Source: Lampris incognitus
Taxonomy: Eukaryota > Chordata > Actinopteri > Lampriformes > Lampridae
Assembly: GCF_029633865.1 (NCBI RefSeq)
Contig: NC_079219.1
Location: forward strand, 55,982,682-56,046,681
Direction of reading: 5' to 3'
Length of the DNA: 64,000 bases
Under the pieces are notes generated by a model. It ran no database searches. It saw only the letters and a program-made list of their open reading frames with translations, and was not told the DNA's origin. A program made the translations under genes and the position numbers. Positions 1-12,519 of the stretch are shown in pieces (within the stretch, counting starts at the first letter, position 1; the number at the start of each line of letters is the position of its first letter).

Positions 1-168
1 CGAAAGGTAGTTAGCAAACGCTGCTAGCTTCTCGGCTGCGTTCTTGGAAACGTTATAGCATATGCACGTGTAGCGCCTCTCTAGCGGGTTTGGCTATAGT
101 GAGAGGTGGCTATCCTGTGTTCTTTAAAACCTCTTATCAAATAAGTGGGGTTTCACTAATAAACATAT
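1..168. other. gene-free left edge
   Basis: No coding region or recognisable element is visible here. It is the flank into which the first gypsy element inserted. Its last four bases, ATAT, recur just after that element and form the target-site duplication. Confidence 0.6.
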
Positions 169-375
169 TGTAGTGGTTATGGGGCTACATAATTCCCCTT
201 ATTGAGCTAGTAGGAACGTTAGTTTACAGCTGCTGTTTCCTCGGTTCGGGTTTACAGTGACACACTTCGGCTGCGCGGGTTTTTTGTTGTTGTTGTAATG
301 GTGGAAGGAATAAATGGTGCACGTTGTGTAGCCGAAAGAGAAAGTTGTCACGACTCCTGCTTGAGCTCCTCTACA
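169..375 (+). repeat. 5' LTR of CsRn1-like copy 1
   Basis: The 207-bp terminal repeat starts TGTAGTGG and ends CTACA. It is nearly identical to 4247-4449 and, inverted, to both LTRs of copy 2. Confidence 0.93.
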
Positions 376-376
376 C

Positions 377-391
377 TGGTGACCCCGACGT
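377..391 (+). other. tRNA-Trp primer binding site
   Basis: TGGTGACCCCGACGT is the exact complement of the 3' end of vertebrate tRNA-Trp, including the CCA tail. It starts one base after the 5' LTR. Confidence 0.85.
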
Positions 392-432
392 TTGTCTCTT
401 GGTAGTTACCAGAGTCAATCTTTCGAACGAAC

Positions 433-1060
433 ATGGTTGACGAAATCAACGCGGTTTCTCTCAAATTGCCAGAGTTCTGGGAGTCATCGGCAACGACATG
501 GTTCGCCCAGGCGGAAGCGCAGTTTGCTATCCGCAAAATAACGGTTGATACTACTACGTGGTATCGGCGCTCGGATATTCGACTGCAACTAGAGTGGTGA
601 GTCTCCTTACAAATCCTCCGGCGGCAGACAAATACAAGGGGCTCAAAGATCACCTCTTGAAGATTTTTGTACTTTCCGACGCCGAGAGGGCCCACCGTCT
701 CTTTTCTCTGCAAGGCTTGGGTGACAGCAAGCCATCCGAGCTCATGGACAAAATGCTGAATCTGCTGGGACCGGCGCACACACCTGATTTCCTCTTTGTC
801 CAACTGTTTCTGCGACAACTGCCTGCTCAGGTGCGGGCCGCTTTGGCTAACACCAACATTACCGATTGCCGCAAGCTAGCTGAAGAAGCTGACAAGTTCA
901 CCCCTGCCCACCCCCACACGCCACCACCTGGTGACTCCATGGTGGTCGCCGCGGCAACCCCCGGTCGGTGACAGGAGCCCGGCCTGTGCTTTTACCATGC
1001 AAAGTTCGGGGCCAAGGCGAAAAAGTGCACCGCCGCGTGCAATTTCAGCTCGTCGGGAAA
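433..1060 (+). pseudogene. gag region of CsRn1-like copy 1
   Basis: This region encodes a capsid-like Gag product matching the better kept Gag of the minus-strand copy around 17260-18588. It begins at an ATG about 58 bases after the LTR and runs towards the protease. It is a fossil gene and is not expected to be functional. Confidence 0.75.
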
Positions 1061-1089
1061 CGCCAAGGCCGGCGCTCACTAGTGGCCAT

Positions 1090-4060
1090 GGGCGTCGGCG
1101 TGGAGGACAACAGGCTACTTTTCCTGCGAGACTCCATCTCGGGGCGGCGTTTCCTATGCGACACTGGGGCGCAGAGGAGTGTCGTACCTGCATCGAGTGT
1201 GGACGCCCTGTCGGGCGCTCACGGCCCTCCCATGGAAGCTGCTAACGGCAGCTCTATCCGTACGTATGGCACGAGGCACACTGACATGTGTTTTAATGGA
1301 CAGCGGTTCAGCTGGGATTTTGTCACCGCCGACGTGGCATTTCCCCTCCTCGGTGCAGATTTTCTTTGTGCTCATGGGCTGCTGGTGGACCTCAGGAATC
1401 GACGCCTGATTGACGCCGTCACCTTCGCTTCACACGCGTGTGCACTCAGCGATACAGGCTCCGTCAGGCTGTCCAGCATGCTCTCCAATGAGGACGTGTT
1501 TCTCCATCTTCTCTCCGAGTTCCCTGACCTCACTCAGCCCACATTCTCGTCATCTACGACCAAACATGGGGTTGAGCACCACATCGTCACCACCGGCCCG
1601 CCGGTGCACGCCCGAGCTCGACGCCTCGACCCGACCAAGCTCTCTGTCGCCAAGGCGGAGTTTGAGAACATGGAGCGCCTCGGCATCATCCGTCGCTCCA
1701 GCAGCCCGTGGGCTTCACCCCTCCACATAGTGCCTAAGCCTGGCGGTGGGTGGCGTCCATGTGGTGACTACCGTCGGCTCAATGACGCAACAACACCGGA
1801 CCGCTACCCGGTCCCTCACATCCAAGATTTCTCCGCCCACCTGGCTGGGAAAGTGATCTTTTCCAAGGTGGACCTCGTCCGTGGATACCACCAGGTGCCC
1901 GTCCATCCCGCTGATGTCCCCAAAACGGCTGTGACAACTCCGTTCGGACTGTTCGAGTTCCTGCGCATGCCGTTTGGGCTTAAGAACGCCGCGCAGTCCT
2001 TCCAACGCCTCATGGACTCAGTGTTGCGGGACCTGCCTTTCCTCTTTGTGTACCTGGATGACATCCTAGTCGCTAGCAGCTCCGTGTCCGAGCACTTGTC
2101 CCACCTCAGAGCCCTTTTCGAGAGACTCAGCCTGCACGGGTTGATAGTTAACCCGGCCAAATGCCAGCTTGGTCTGAGCACCATCGACTTCCTGGGCCAC
2201 CGGGTCACCAAGGACGGGGCGGCCCCCCTTCCATCTAAGGTGGAGGCCGTAGCAGACTTTCCACGCCCACACACGGCCCAGTCCCTCCGGGAGTTCATTG
2301 GCATGGTGTCCTTCTACCACCGGTTTATCCCCCGGGCTGCCGATCTCCTCCGCCCCCTATATGAGGCTCTGAAGGGCACAGCCCCCAAACACGCTGTGGA
2401 CTGGTCTGCAGAGAGGGACATGGCTTTTAAGGATGTGAAGGCCGCCCTGGCTGACGCGGCGATGCTGGCACACCCTGTGTCTGGAGCGCCCATTGCCATC
2501 ACGACGGATGCTTCGGACTACGCTGTCGGCGCGGTTTACGAACAGTGGGTGAGCGGTGCGTGGCAGCCGCTTGCCTTCTTCAGCCGGCAGTTGAACCTGA
2601 GAGAGCGCAAATACAGCACCTTTGATCGTGAGCTGCTTGGCCTTTTCCTCGCTATTAGGCACTTTCGTTTCCTACTGGAGGGCCGTCAGTTCACGGCTTT
2701 CGTCGATCACAAACCGCTGGTGTTCGCGATGGCCAAGGTGGCAGAGCCGTGGTCAGCCCGCCAGCAGCGACAGTTGGCCTACATCTCAGAGTTTACCACC
2801 AACGTGAGGCATGTCGCTGGGAAGTCCAACCCGGTCGCTGACTGTCTCTCCTGGGCCATCGCTGGTGCCGCCCATTTGGGACTCGACTACAGCCAGATGG
2901 CGGCTGACCAGGCCGCCGACCCAGGAGTGCAGGCATGCAGGACCGCCGACACAGGGCTGCAGTTGGAGGATGTGGCTTTCGACGACGCCGGCGCCACGCT
3001 CCTGTGCGACGTCTCTACGGGTCAGCCCCCGACGGGTCTTCGATGCAGTCCATGGGCTGTCTCACCCTGGCAGAAAGCCTTCACAGAGGCTGGTGGCGGC
3101 AAAGTTTGTCTGGCATGGACTCAAAAAGGATGTGAGGGACTGGGCTGACACCTGTGTGGAGTGCCAACGCTCCAAAGTGCTCCGGCACGTCAAAGCGCTC
3201 CTAATACCTTTCACGGTACCTGAGAGGAGGTTCGACCACGTGAATGTGGACCTGGTAGGCCCCCTACCCCCCTCCCGTGGTTTCACATACCTGCTCACCA
3301 TGGTTGACAGGACCACGCGATGGCCAGAGGCCGTCCCACTTTCGTCCACGACAGCGCCTGAGGTTGCCCGAGCGTTCATCGGAACCTGGGTCGCCCGCTT
3401 TGGTACCCCATCTGACCTCTCCTCGGACAGAGGGCCGCAATTCACGTGAGCGCTCTGGGAGGAGATCGCCGCGGGTTTAGGGGTGAGGCTCCATCGCACC
3501 ACAGCATATCACCCTCAGGCGAATGGATTGGTCGAGAGGTTCCATCGCTCGATGAAGGCCGCATTGCGGGCTACCCTCAAGGACGACCGCTGGGTCGACA
3601 AACTGCCTTGGGTCATGCTTGGGCTCAGGACGGCTCCCAAGGAGGACCTCCAGTCCTCATCCGCCGAACTGGTCTACGGACAGCCACTTCGGGTCCCGGG
3701 GGATTTCCTTCCCACCGCCACAGCTCCCTGGTCCGCCAGATGCCAACGGACTGCGCTGCAGGAGGAAGCCGGGGCTTTTGCACCGGCCCCCACTTCTCAG
3801 CATGGCGGCTCTCAGTCCTATGTCCCCACGGAGCTGCGGTCGGCGGAGTATGTTTTCATCCGTCACGACGCGCACCGCGGTCCCCTGCAGCTACCCTACG
3901 ACGGCCCATTTCGGGTACGGGACACTGGAGATAAGCACTTTGTGGTGGAGGTTGGCAGCAGGCTGGAGCGGGTTTCTGTGGACCGCCTCAAGCCTGCTCA
4001 CCTGGACTTAGACCGCCCTGTTGGTCTTGCCCTGCCCGGCGCCCCCCGGCTCTGCCCCCC
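1090..4060 (+). pseudogene. pol region (protease, RT, RNase H, integrase) of CsRn1-like copy 1
   Basis: Visible parts in order are a protease with DTGA, a reverse transcriptase with YLDD, an RNase H with the [10 protein letters not shown] motif near 2510 and DHKPL near 2710, and an integrase with CVECQ, the SDRGPQFT motif near 3430 and HPQANGLVERFH near 3510. This order, with integrase last, is the Ty3/gypsy arrangement. The region is broken. Confidence 0.88.
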
Positions 4061-4246
4061 TCCCCCGGCGAGCCGCCCCCTGCTTCCCCAGCCCCTCCCT
4101 TTCCCCGGCCCAGCTGTGAGGACTCTGCTGCTTCGCCTGCGGTTAACCAACCCCCAGCTCCTGTTCAGCGGAGCCGTTGGGGCAGAGAGATCCGCCCCCC
4201 TCGCCACACTGACTTTTCGTGTTAAGGCGAATTCTGGGGGGACGTG

Positions 4247-4449
4247 TGTAGTGGTTATGGGGCTACATAATTCCCTTATTGAGCTAGTAGGAATGTTGGT
4301 TTACAGCTGCTGTTTCCTCGGTTCGGGTTTACAGTGACACACTTCCGCTGCGCGGGTTTTTTGTCATTGTAATGGTGGAAGGAATAAGTGGTGCACGTTG
4401 TGTAGCCGAAAGAGAAAGTTGTCACGACTCCTGCTTGAGCTCCTCTACA
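4247..4449 (+). repeat. 3' LTR of CsRn1-like copy 1
   Basis: This 203-bp repeat is the partner of the LTR at 169-375. A purine-rich tract (GGGGGGA) lies just before it. Confidence 0.93.
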
Positions 4450-4770
4450 ATATCAGTGTTTAACTTGTGTGTGTGTGTAGTAGGCTATATGCAATACTCT
4501 TTTTCTTAACTAACTTAAAATAGCAAAAGTAATCATTCAACACCACTGTGTTATAAGAAGTTTAAAATATTTACTTAGAAAATATTGTTCAGTATGTAAA
4601 TGCTTCGTTTTCAAATATCTTTTGAAATCTCCCAGTCAAATGCATTCACATTGAAAACATAAGGGCCCAAGAAAAGAAAATAGCCGGCAATAACCTAGCC
4701 TAATTTCAAATACCCAGTTCAAATGATGCAGGCCTGAGTGTAGCTTGTGAACGTTGTAGCCTTAAACCAA

Positions 4771-4866
4771 TTGGCTGCTTCACCTCGCAGGCAAAAACAA
4801 AATGGCTGCTTCCCCACGCAGGCAAAAACAAAATGGCTGCTTCCCCACGCAGGCAAAAACAAAAGA
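4771..4866 (+). repeat. 31-bp tandem repeat, about three copies
   Basis: A unit reading GGCAAAAACAAAATGGCTGC followed by TTCCCCACGCA repeats with a 31-bp period. The outer copies are slightly diverged. Confidence 0.85.
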
Positions 4867-5932
4867 ACGGTACCTTTCCTCAATGGAATGTAGCCTCCAA
4901 TAAACAAGGTCCAAGGCGGCGGCAGCAGGAGGAGATGTGACAAGAAGATTCACGATGGTGACGATCTCGGCAAAGTCCACCCCCCGCAACGCTGTCCGGC
5001 TCCGTCGGGGTCGTTGTTCGTCGTCCGTGTCGCAGTTTCACACAGGCTTTGCTAGGCTAGGTCGCTAGCTTGTTAGCAAAGTCCATGCAAAAGCACTCGC
5101 CACTAAGTCAGCAGCTAACTTAAACTTCTTTCGGTCTTCTTGTGCTGAGTAGTTCACTCAAAACGGACAGAAATATCACCATTAAAGTTTAGTATAAGAG
5201 TCCTGGTTGAACACTTTTACTAAAAATGGTGTCCACATTAACATAACATTTCGTATTTTTCTTTTCAGTAGACCAGACGCTTCTTCCCTCTTACTCCTTC
5301 GTCGCTCTCCCTCAACTCCCTCCCTCGCCCTTTGACCTCCAATGTGATTGGCTCATTCACCAGAGTTTGAAAAAAAAAACTAACTTCACAAAACATTTGT
5401 GTACCTCTTTCTTCCTATTCTTACAGGCATTTTTAAAGCATTTTCACATATATTATTACACAACAAATATTTAACCTTTTTAGATGCTGTATTCAGTAAA
5501 ACATGGACATTACCCAATATGCATTTCTCTCATTCAGCAAAATCATAACTTCCTTGTTGGTCAATGAATCTTAACAATTTAACCGCAAATTCTATTTATT
5601 AAACTATGAAATTATTTATTCAAAATGATATCTTATAATAATGAATACATTTCAACAGGGTTACACACGGTTAGCATTAGCTGGAGTTTTGTCGACACTT
5701 CTTGCTGGTTTGGCACGTTTACAGTGGCTCATTTCGCAAGATATCTCTAAAGTAAGTCTTACAAGGCCTAATTTGTCAAAGTCTCAAAGGAAAAGCTAGG
5801 TAAAACAAGTTTCGTCAAAAAGTGGACTGGGAGCCCTCAGCCGTGCGTCCTCTACCTATATCGCATAACCGGAAGTCCCAGTCTTCACCCCATTAATACT
5901 CTCAAAGCCAAGCCCAAATCTGTGGTCTCCAG
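4867..5932. other. gene-free, AT-rich stretch
   Basis: I see no supported gene here. A GC-richer segment near 4910-5040 gives way to AT-rich DNA with no recognisable repeat. Confidence 0.5.
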
Positions 5933-6344
5933 AGCTAGGGAGTTGGTGCTTGTCTCATCCAGACAACCAGAGGGGTCTTCATGTGTGGGAGGATTGGCTG
6001 GGCCAGGAGCAGACCACCCTGACCCCCTCTCTCACCCGGAGGCTGACCGGGACACCTTGGAGACCACCCTCACACCGACACAGCTCCTACAGCCGCGCTA
6101 TGTGGCGGGTTGCTCTTTGTGCTGTCCAGCCGGGAGGCTGGCGTTCCGTGGAGCATACCCCGGGGCCCTGGACCCAGTACCACGGGAGTGGGGGTGTTAC
6201 CCAGCCCGTCTGGAGGAGGGGGAGGAGCAGGTGGTGACAGCCCTGTGCAGGCTGCGTACCCTGGAGGAACGTTTTCAGCGCATGGAACTTTGGTTGGACA
6301 ATTCTGGAGGGAAAAACTTTCAGAGTGAAACTGCACAACACTGA
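5933..6344 (+). CDS. unrecognised candidate terminal exon
   Basis: This reading frame stays open for about 137 codons, ends in TGA, and has possible splice acceptors at 5931-5932 (GTGGTCTCCAG) or 5961-5962 (TGTCTCATCCAG). No ATG near the start looks right, so an exon fits better than a single-exon gene. The predicted product is proline-, glycine- and glutamate-rich, and its C-terminal part (LRTLEERFQRMELWLD) resembles a short amphipathic helix. A polyadenylation signal lies 113 bases after the stop. I do not recognise the family. It could be the last exon of a host gene starting to the left, or a chance frame in GC-rich DNA. Confidence 0.35.
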
Positions 6345-6456
6345 AAACACTGTAAATCAAGTTGACTACAAATCTTCAGAATCCCAGAATGAGTGTTCTT
6401 CAGATACTTCCGCTATGATCTAAGTTTGTCTTCGTCAAACATTTTGTTTACTGTGA

Positions 6457-6462
6457 AATAAA
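6457..6462 (+). promoter_or_regulatory. AATAAA polyadenylation signal candidate
   Basis: The hexamer lies 113 bases downstream of the stop of the candidate exon ending at 6344, a plausible 3' UTR length. Confidence 0.35.
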
Positions 6463-7536
6463 AAATCACAGGAAATGGTACAGAAGAAGGCTCACACCCA
6501 TCCTGAATTTCAATTCCTCATTCCCACTACCCCTCTTTTGACACAAGAGCAAAACACATTGTGTCAACCCATTAAAAAAATGAAATTATGTTATGATTAG
6601 TTTGTATGTTAGTTGTTAGTAAACCAAAAACAATTTCGTGCAGTGAAATGAATCTGACTTTCATTTCATTCAAGCTGTCCACAAATGTTCCGAAGTCTGT
6701 AATGTTGTAAATAAACTGTCTTTAAAACTAAAACAGATGAGGGATGATAAAGATAGTTGTTGTCTCAGATCCTGAACGTTCAAATAAACCTAAATTAATA
6801 AAACCATAAGGTATCTTGTAAATCATTGAAACAATGAGCTGTTTGAAGACAAAAAAGAAATGCCCCCCACCTTAACCAAGTGAAACAACAAGAAGCCCCT
6901 TTTCAAGGCCCCAAAAAGAGGGGGGGGGGGTTCAAAGAAAAGAAACGCTCAATTAACAATACAAAGAAATTGATGTAATCAGTTAAAGCCAAATAAATCA
7001 AACCAAAAATGAGTCTTATGAGAAGGTTCAAACTCATGGTAAAAAATAACATAAACATGGCCATAGCATAAACATTTAAAACACATCACTCAGTAGGTTT
7101 CATTCATATTCAAATAAAATGTAATCGTCCTCCACACAAGAAATTGTCAAAGAAATGAATACCCTCTTTAAAAAAAAATCCTAAAATTCACACCTTAGTG
7201 TCGAAAAACAAAACAAGTTCAATTTAACACAGAGGAAAGTCAACATAAAAACAAATGAACCAATGGGTGTCTTCTAATGGAAAGAAAAACAACAACAGCT
7301 TAAACAACATAACTGTGGTTTACATTGTCCCTGTTACTCTCAAGGCAACCCCCCATCCCCCCAAGGTGTGAAGTGGGTAGGCAGTTGGTTCCCACCAGTT
7401 ATTCTTAAAAATCCCAGTAACAGAAAGAAAAACAGAATAAATAAAATGAAAAATATTTCAACTGTGGCGTTGGACATAACAGAGTTCTGCGGTAACAGTT
7501 CAGAAAAGGAAATGGGGACAGGAAATCCTTTGGTTT
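6463..7536. other. gene-free A-rich stretch
   Basis: No supported gene. The plus strand is strongly A-rich and includes a ten-base G run near 6920. Confidence 0.5.
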
Positions 7537-8070
7537 TGGGAATTTTAAAAGAAGTGAGGACAGGAGCATTTTAAAGTGAAAAATATGCAACAGCAAAAAC
7601 TTTTTCAATGCAACAAAAAAAACAAATGGATATATCACATTTTAAATGAGGCACCTCAGAAAGAAAAGAAATAGATTACTTGAAAGGATTTGAATAATCA
7701 GTGCTTCAGGTTGGTGACTTTCTAAAGGCAGTTGTTTGTCAAACAGGAACAAAAACCGGTTTGGGTCTGATAAGAATGCTAAACGAGGTGGTCTCTGAAA
7801 AACCCCTCTCACACCCCAATTTTCAGGAAAACTAAAGATTTGGAAAAGCCAAAACAAAACCTCTCCCAGCTTTTATATCCCCTTTTAAGCAACTCTCAAG
7901 GACTTGCAACTTCTAACCCCCACCTTGAAACAACACAAAATGGCCAGACGGACAAACACGGAACAAATTATGAACACATACACAGACAAGTCATGTCAAA
8001 CACAAAAGTCAGTCAGGGTCAGTCAAGGTACGGTTTGGTACCAATGGTAATTCTGTCTATTTCCAATCAG
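7537..8070 (-). repeat. LTR-like repeat related to 19048-19346
   Basis: Positions 7860-8069 are about 97 percent identical to 19139-19348, including a TATA-type sequence on the minus strand. A short match to the other end of that LTR (GAATTTTAAAAGAAGTGAG) occurs near 7542. The middle differs. I read it as a decayed, longer relative of the same minus-strand LTR family; the left boundary is uncertain. Confidence 0.55.
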
Positions 8071-8648
8071 ACACGTTTTTTTTTTAAATTTAAAAGCTTG
8101 GAGACTCCTTCAGTCTGTTTTAATAGAAAGGCCGGCTTACCTAGCATACTCACACAGCATTCACACATCAGACTCACATCCATCCCATGCTAAATACAAG
8201 AGCCTATATTTTCCTTAATCCTCAGAACTTTGCAGTTTTATTTCCTTCAATTTATAGAACTTACAACCTACCTTCTATCTCCTACCCCTTCTTTACCAAC
8301 CTGTATACATCATTCTAATCCACATTCGCATACCTTCCCCAATCACTTTCTAAAATCTTTCTTAGTTCTGTGTCTTCACTTTCCATTAGACTATTTGAAT
8401 CTCTACATAGGTGTGATTCTAGTTCCAAGTGTAAAATGGCAAAAATATTACAGCTTATAAACCCATCCAACTTTCTCCCTTCCCTGTCGTGTATTGGGAT
8501 ATTTAGACCCCAATACTTGAGAGAGAAGCAAAGGCAGAATTGTTAGCTTACTGGGCTCGTTGCATTTAATCAGTTATTTCATTATTGACATCGTAATGAA
8601 AGGATCACCAATCTGGATCCCATGTGACCATAGGGAGGGGGGGGGGGT
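8071..8648. other. gene-free stretch
   Basis: No supported coding region. It contains pyrimidine-rich DNA and a G run at about 8637-8647. Confidence 0.5.
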
Positions 8649-8840
8649 TCAGTTTAATGTATCTAGACCCTTGTGGTAGTTTGATTGAAGTTTACAAATA
8701 TTCTTTTCAATTTGTTTAGGAAAATTGTGTAGATTACGGGGCACTCTACAATTTCCGTAGCTGTGTCCAGGCTCTTTGCAATTGAAACATTTGAATGTGC
8801 TGTTCCTCCCCTCCCCCCTGCCACGATCACCAGGCTTCAC
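8649..8840 (-). pseudogene. gag-like zinc-knuckle fragment
   Basis: The minus strand encodes about 63 residues with one retroviral-type zinc knuckle, CFNCKEPGHSYGNC (C-x2-C-x4-H-x4-C), after a basic GDRGRGEGR stretch. This matches nucleocapsid tails of Gag proteins. No protease or reverse transcriptase follows, so the family is open. It could belong with the LTR-like repeat at 7537-8070. It is treated as a fossil. Confidence 0.5.
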
Positions 8841-8913
8841 ACCCGGTGGCCCCGCGCGGAGGACTCTGGTGAGCTACAGATGGGATAGATTCCTTCAATG
8901 AATTGGTTTGTTC

Positions 8914-9117
8914 TCATTGTAACCTGGCGCTAATTCTAGCTGTTATTTTGGATTGCAGGAGATTACATCTGTGAGCGGATTCAATTTCCCACAATTCAAA
9001 AGAACGCCAGTCAATCATAATTTCTGCATCTTGTGGAGAGTTCTCAAAAATTTCCAGTTCTTCTCTAACTAGTGCTAAAGTTTCCAAATCAAATGTGCCA
9101 TTTTGTGGGAAAGACGT
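8914..9117 (-). other. unrecognised open stretch, right-hand side cut by the Mag-like element
   Basis: The minus strand is open for about 67 codons and ends in a TGA stop at 8914-8916. It is acidic at first (LEIFENSPQDAE) and rich in arginine at its end. The Mag-like element inserted beside it, and the far flank at 13634-13833 is also open. I do not recognise the product; a virus-like or host origin are both possible. Confidence 0.35.
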
Positions 9118-9307
9118 TGTTGTGTCCAGCAAAACTCGGACCACGACTTTGAATCAAACTGTGTTTATTGCTGCCACAGTAAATGTTATATACACGTACA
9201 GTATAGTATCAACCACGCCTTGTGTTACTGCCGTAAACCGGCTGTAGTAAAACTTAAAGCTGCAGTGTCCTAGACTACAGTCACACTGTTGTGACTTATA
9301 CACAACA
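9118..9307 (-). repeat. 3' LTR of the Mag-like element
   Basis: This 190-bp repeat is about 99 percent identical to 13444-13633. The polypurine tract sits next to it at 9308-9326 (a C run on the plus strand), which fixes the orientation. Confidence 0.93.
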
Positions 9308-9457
9308 TTCCCCCCCCCCTCTACAGAAATCACCAGAACAGTGAACATGAATGAACTGTCTCACAACTAGGTAAACTGGGTGGACTACCAGTTACCAGCG
9401 TAGCAATGTGGATTATTCTGCCACGTGACAGGCCACACTCTAACTAACCTAAACGTC

Positions 9458-12400
9458 AGAAGTCCGTAACATAGTCTTTCAGATAGCCTGGTGGAGCCTG
9501 AGCTCGAGCTGGCCGGGCCTCATGATCAGCTGCGGGGCCCCCACCCTCAGCTGGGTGTCCCTCTGCGGGTTCTGGCTGTGCTATGGGAAAGTCACAGTCT
9601 GCCGCCATGGAACCCCAGTTCTCCAAGGCATTGGGGTGTGTGGTGTTAGGTGGAGTTACCTTATGAAGTCGGCTGGCATGACACCGTGACCCATCAGAGA
9701 GGCGGAATGTCGCTGCACCTAGCTGACTGGTGACCTGCAGTGGTGCCGACCAGAAGGAGAGCAATTTGTGACCCAGCCGACGGACCCGGACCCAGTCCAG
9801 AACTGTGAACTGTGGCGCACCCACTTTACGCCTCCTGTCAAACCGCTGTTTCATCTGACGTTGACGGCCAGCGACCCTGCTGCTGTGCTGGACCAGCATT
9901 ACCGATGCAGGTGTGGTAGCCAACTGTGCTCGCAGGCGATCCAGAGGAAGTTGGAGCTCCCGGCCTATCATGAGGTGGGCTGGTGAGCTGCCTGTGGTTG
10001 AGTGTGGTGTCGCCTGGTAGTGCAGCATGGTGTGAAGTAAAGCAGCTGAGAAAGGTAGACCGTCAGCCAGATGTGCCCTGATGCCATTTTTTAGTGTTTG
10101 GTTGAACCTTTCCACACCCCCATTTGCTTCTGGGTGGTAAAAGGCAGTGCGAATGTGGTTGATCCCTTTGTCTGCCAGGAAAGCTGCAAACTCAGCTGAG
10201 ATAAACTGCGGGCTGTTATCCGTAGTGATTCTGTTAGGGATCCCCCATCTGGCGAACAGAGAGGTGAGGAAGGCAGTGACCACCTGGGTCGTGACCGAAC
10301 CCACAGCGATAACTTCCGGCCACTTAGAGTGGAGGTCGTATGCCACCACAAGGAAGCGCTGACTATGCGGGACACCGTGGAGCTCCCCACAGATATCCAC
10401 CTGGATGTGCTCCCATGCAGTGGCAGGCCAGTGTACTGGTTGTAGTAGGGGTGGGGCCGGCGGGCCGGTCTTCCCACTGACGAGGCAGGCTGTGCAGTCT
10501 TTTACCATGGCCTTGATGTCCCTGTCAATGCCCGGCCACCACACAAGGCTCCTGCAACGCTGCTTCACCTTCACAATGCCCAAATGACCTTCGTGGGCCA
10601 TGGCCAGGATACGTGCCCGCAGGCCGACAGGGACCACTGTGCAGAGCCCCCGAGCCACGCAGACATCATGCCAACAGGACAGCTCCTCCCTGACCCTCCT
10701 GTTCGGTACCAGCTCCTCAGGGACCGTCAGGGGCCAGCCCTCCCGGATGAAGGTATGCAGTTGGGAGAGGAGGGGGTCCGCCTCCGAGGCAAGCTGGAGG
10801 TCCTGGAGAGAAACTGCAGCTTGGAGTGGGGCGTGCAACATCTGAATGAGGTCTGGCTCCGTTAGGTCTGGGCCTGAGTCTGGTGCGGGGCCAGGGCAAG
10901 CTCTGGAAAGAAGGTCTGCCACTACGTTATCCCGACCTGGGGTGACCTGAGGGGAGAAGTCGTACTGCTGGAGCCTCTCGGACCAGCGGTGGACCCGCAG
11001 CGGTTTGTGTCCTGACCCCGACGAAGCTACTAGGGACGTAAGGGCCTGGTGGTCAGTCCGCAGCGTGAAGTGCCTCCCATACAGGTACATGTGCCAACGC
11101 TCACACGCCCACACACATGCCAATGCCTCCCGCTCCCCCACAGAGTATTTCTGTTCAGCCGCAGTGAGTGAGCAAGAGGCGAATGCAACAGGGCGCTCGG
11201 TGTCGTGCTGGAGCTGGGACAGCACAGCGCCCACTGCTGTGTTGGAGGCATCACAGGTCACTTTAGTGGGGCTGTTAATGTCAAAATGTGCCAGCACCGG
11301 GGGAGATGTAAGCTGTTCCTTAAGCTGGCGCACAGCTGCAGAGCAGGCCGGGGTCCATGTCCAGGCCGCATCCTTTTTTAGGAGTTCCCGTAGTGGGGTT
11401 GTGGTTGAAGAATACTGAGGCAGGAAGCGCAAGTAATAGGCCGTCATACCCAGGAAAGAAGCGAGCTGGGTCGAGCATGTGGGTTCAGGGAGGCGTTGTA
11501 TTGCCTCCACATTAGAAAGGAGCGGGCTGACGCCATCAGCAGTCAGGCGGAAACCCACAAACTCGATGGCGGGTACTGAGAAGGTGCACTTCTCGCCATT
11601 CAGCGTGAGATTGTGGCTGGCGAGGACATTGAGCACCCTAGTGAGGCGCTCATCATGGACGGCTGCAGTCGGGCCGTGCACCACAATGTCATCCAGGTAG
11701 ATGACCACCCCAGGAATGCCGGCAAATATGGTGGACATAATTTTCTGAAAGCAACTGGGGGCAGAGCTGAGGCCGAATGGCATACGTGTGTAGCGGTAAA
11801 CCCCAGTGTGTGTCACAAAGGCAGTGAGGTCACGGCTGTCTGGGTGTAGTGGGACCTGCAGGTAGCCCTGGCGGAGGTCGAGTTTTGAGAACACGGAGGA
11901 GCCGTGAAATTTGGCCGTCAACACCTCTACTGTCGCTAGTGGGTACTTATCCAGAATCACCGCCTTGTTCACTGACCTGAGATCGATGCATGGACGCAGC
12001 CCTCCTGACTTTTTCTTTGCCACCACCAGGTTGGAGATCCAGGGCGATGCGTCCACGCGCTCGATTATGCCTGCATCTAGCAGCTTCCCCAGTTCAGCAG
12101 TTACGTCGTCACGCAGGGCAAGAGGTAGGCGGCGCAGAGGCTGGATGACTGCGTGCACCTCAGGATTCAGGAGGGGCTGGTGGTTAAAAGCAGTTAGGCA
12201 GCCCAGGCCGCTGAACAGAGAAGGCCAACGCTGCTGCCATGACAGGCCTACAGCCAGGATGGTACAGCCAGCATTGTCCATGAGAGAGAACCAAGTCACA
12301 GAACAAATCCAGACCCATAAGGTTAGCTCCATGATGGGACACCTGGAAAGTGAATGAGGTGAGGGCTTTGGTCCCATTCCGAATTGAAAAGTCTACGGTA

Positions 12401-12519
12401 CCCACCATACCAATCTTGGAATTGGCATAGCCGTACAGGTCCTCCGCATCAGTCCTGATGTGCCGCAGGGGAAAAAAACGTCAGACTGTGGACACGTTCA
12501 GTAACGACTTTGAAGCCCC
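9458..12519 (-). pseudogene. pol region of the Mag-like element
   Basis: Reverse transcriptase carries YLDDIVV about 230 residues into the long reading frame, RNase H carries TCDASNTAVGAVL and TDHQAL, and integrase carries the zinc-binding H/C region, then TTDNSPQFIS and HPEANGGVERFNQTLK. The integrase C-terminal part is basic and followed by a proline-rich tail. Element coding potential is largely kept, but the element is regarded as a fossil. Confidence 0.88.

Larger units (their letters stand above)
169..4449 (+). mobile_element. CsRn1-like Ty3/gypsy LTR retrotransposon, copy 1
   Basis: The element is bounded by two about 205-bp LTRs that start TG and end CA, with a 4-bp ATAT duplication at 165-168 and 4450-4453. 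After the 5' LTR comes a primer site matching the 3' end of vertebrate tRNA-Trp. Parts in order are gag, aspartic protease (DTGA near 1160), reverse transcriptase (YLDD at 2051-2062), RNase H and integrase. The tRNA-Trp primer and the CHCC-type Gag finger seen in copy 2 are hallmarks of the CsRn1 clade. The LTRs are about 97 percent identical by eye, so insertion is fairly recent. The element is broken, with roughly three or four breaks, and is a fossil. Confidence 0.9.

Noticed and set aside
4719-4989. Minus-strand frames with a repeated FVFACVGKQPF-type motif
   Set aside because: The protein repeat comes from a 31-bp tandem DNA repeat, and no start codon or splice structure is convincing.
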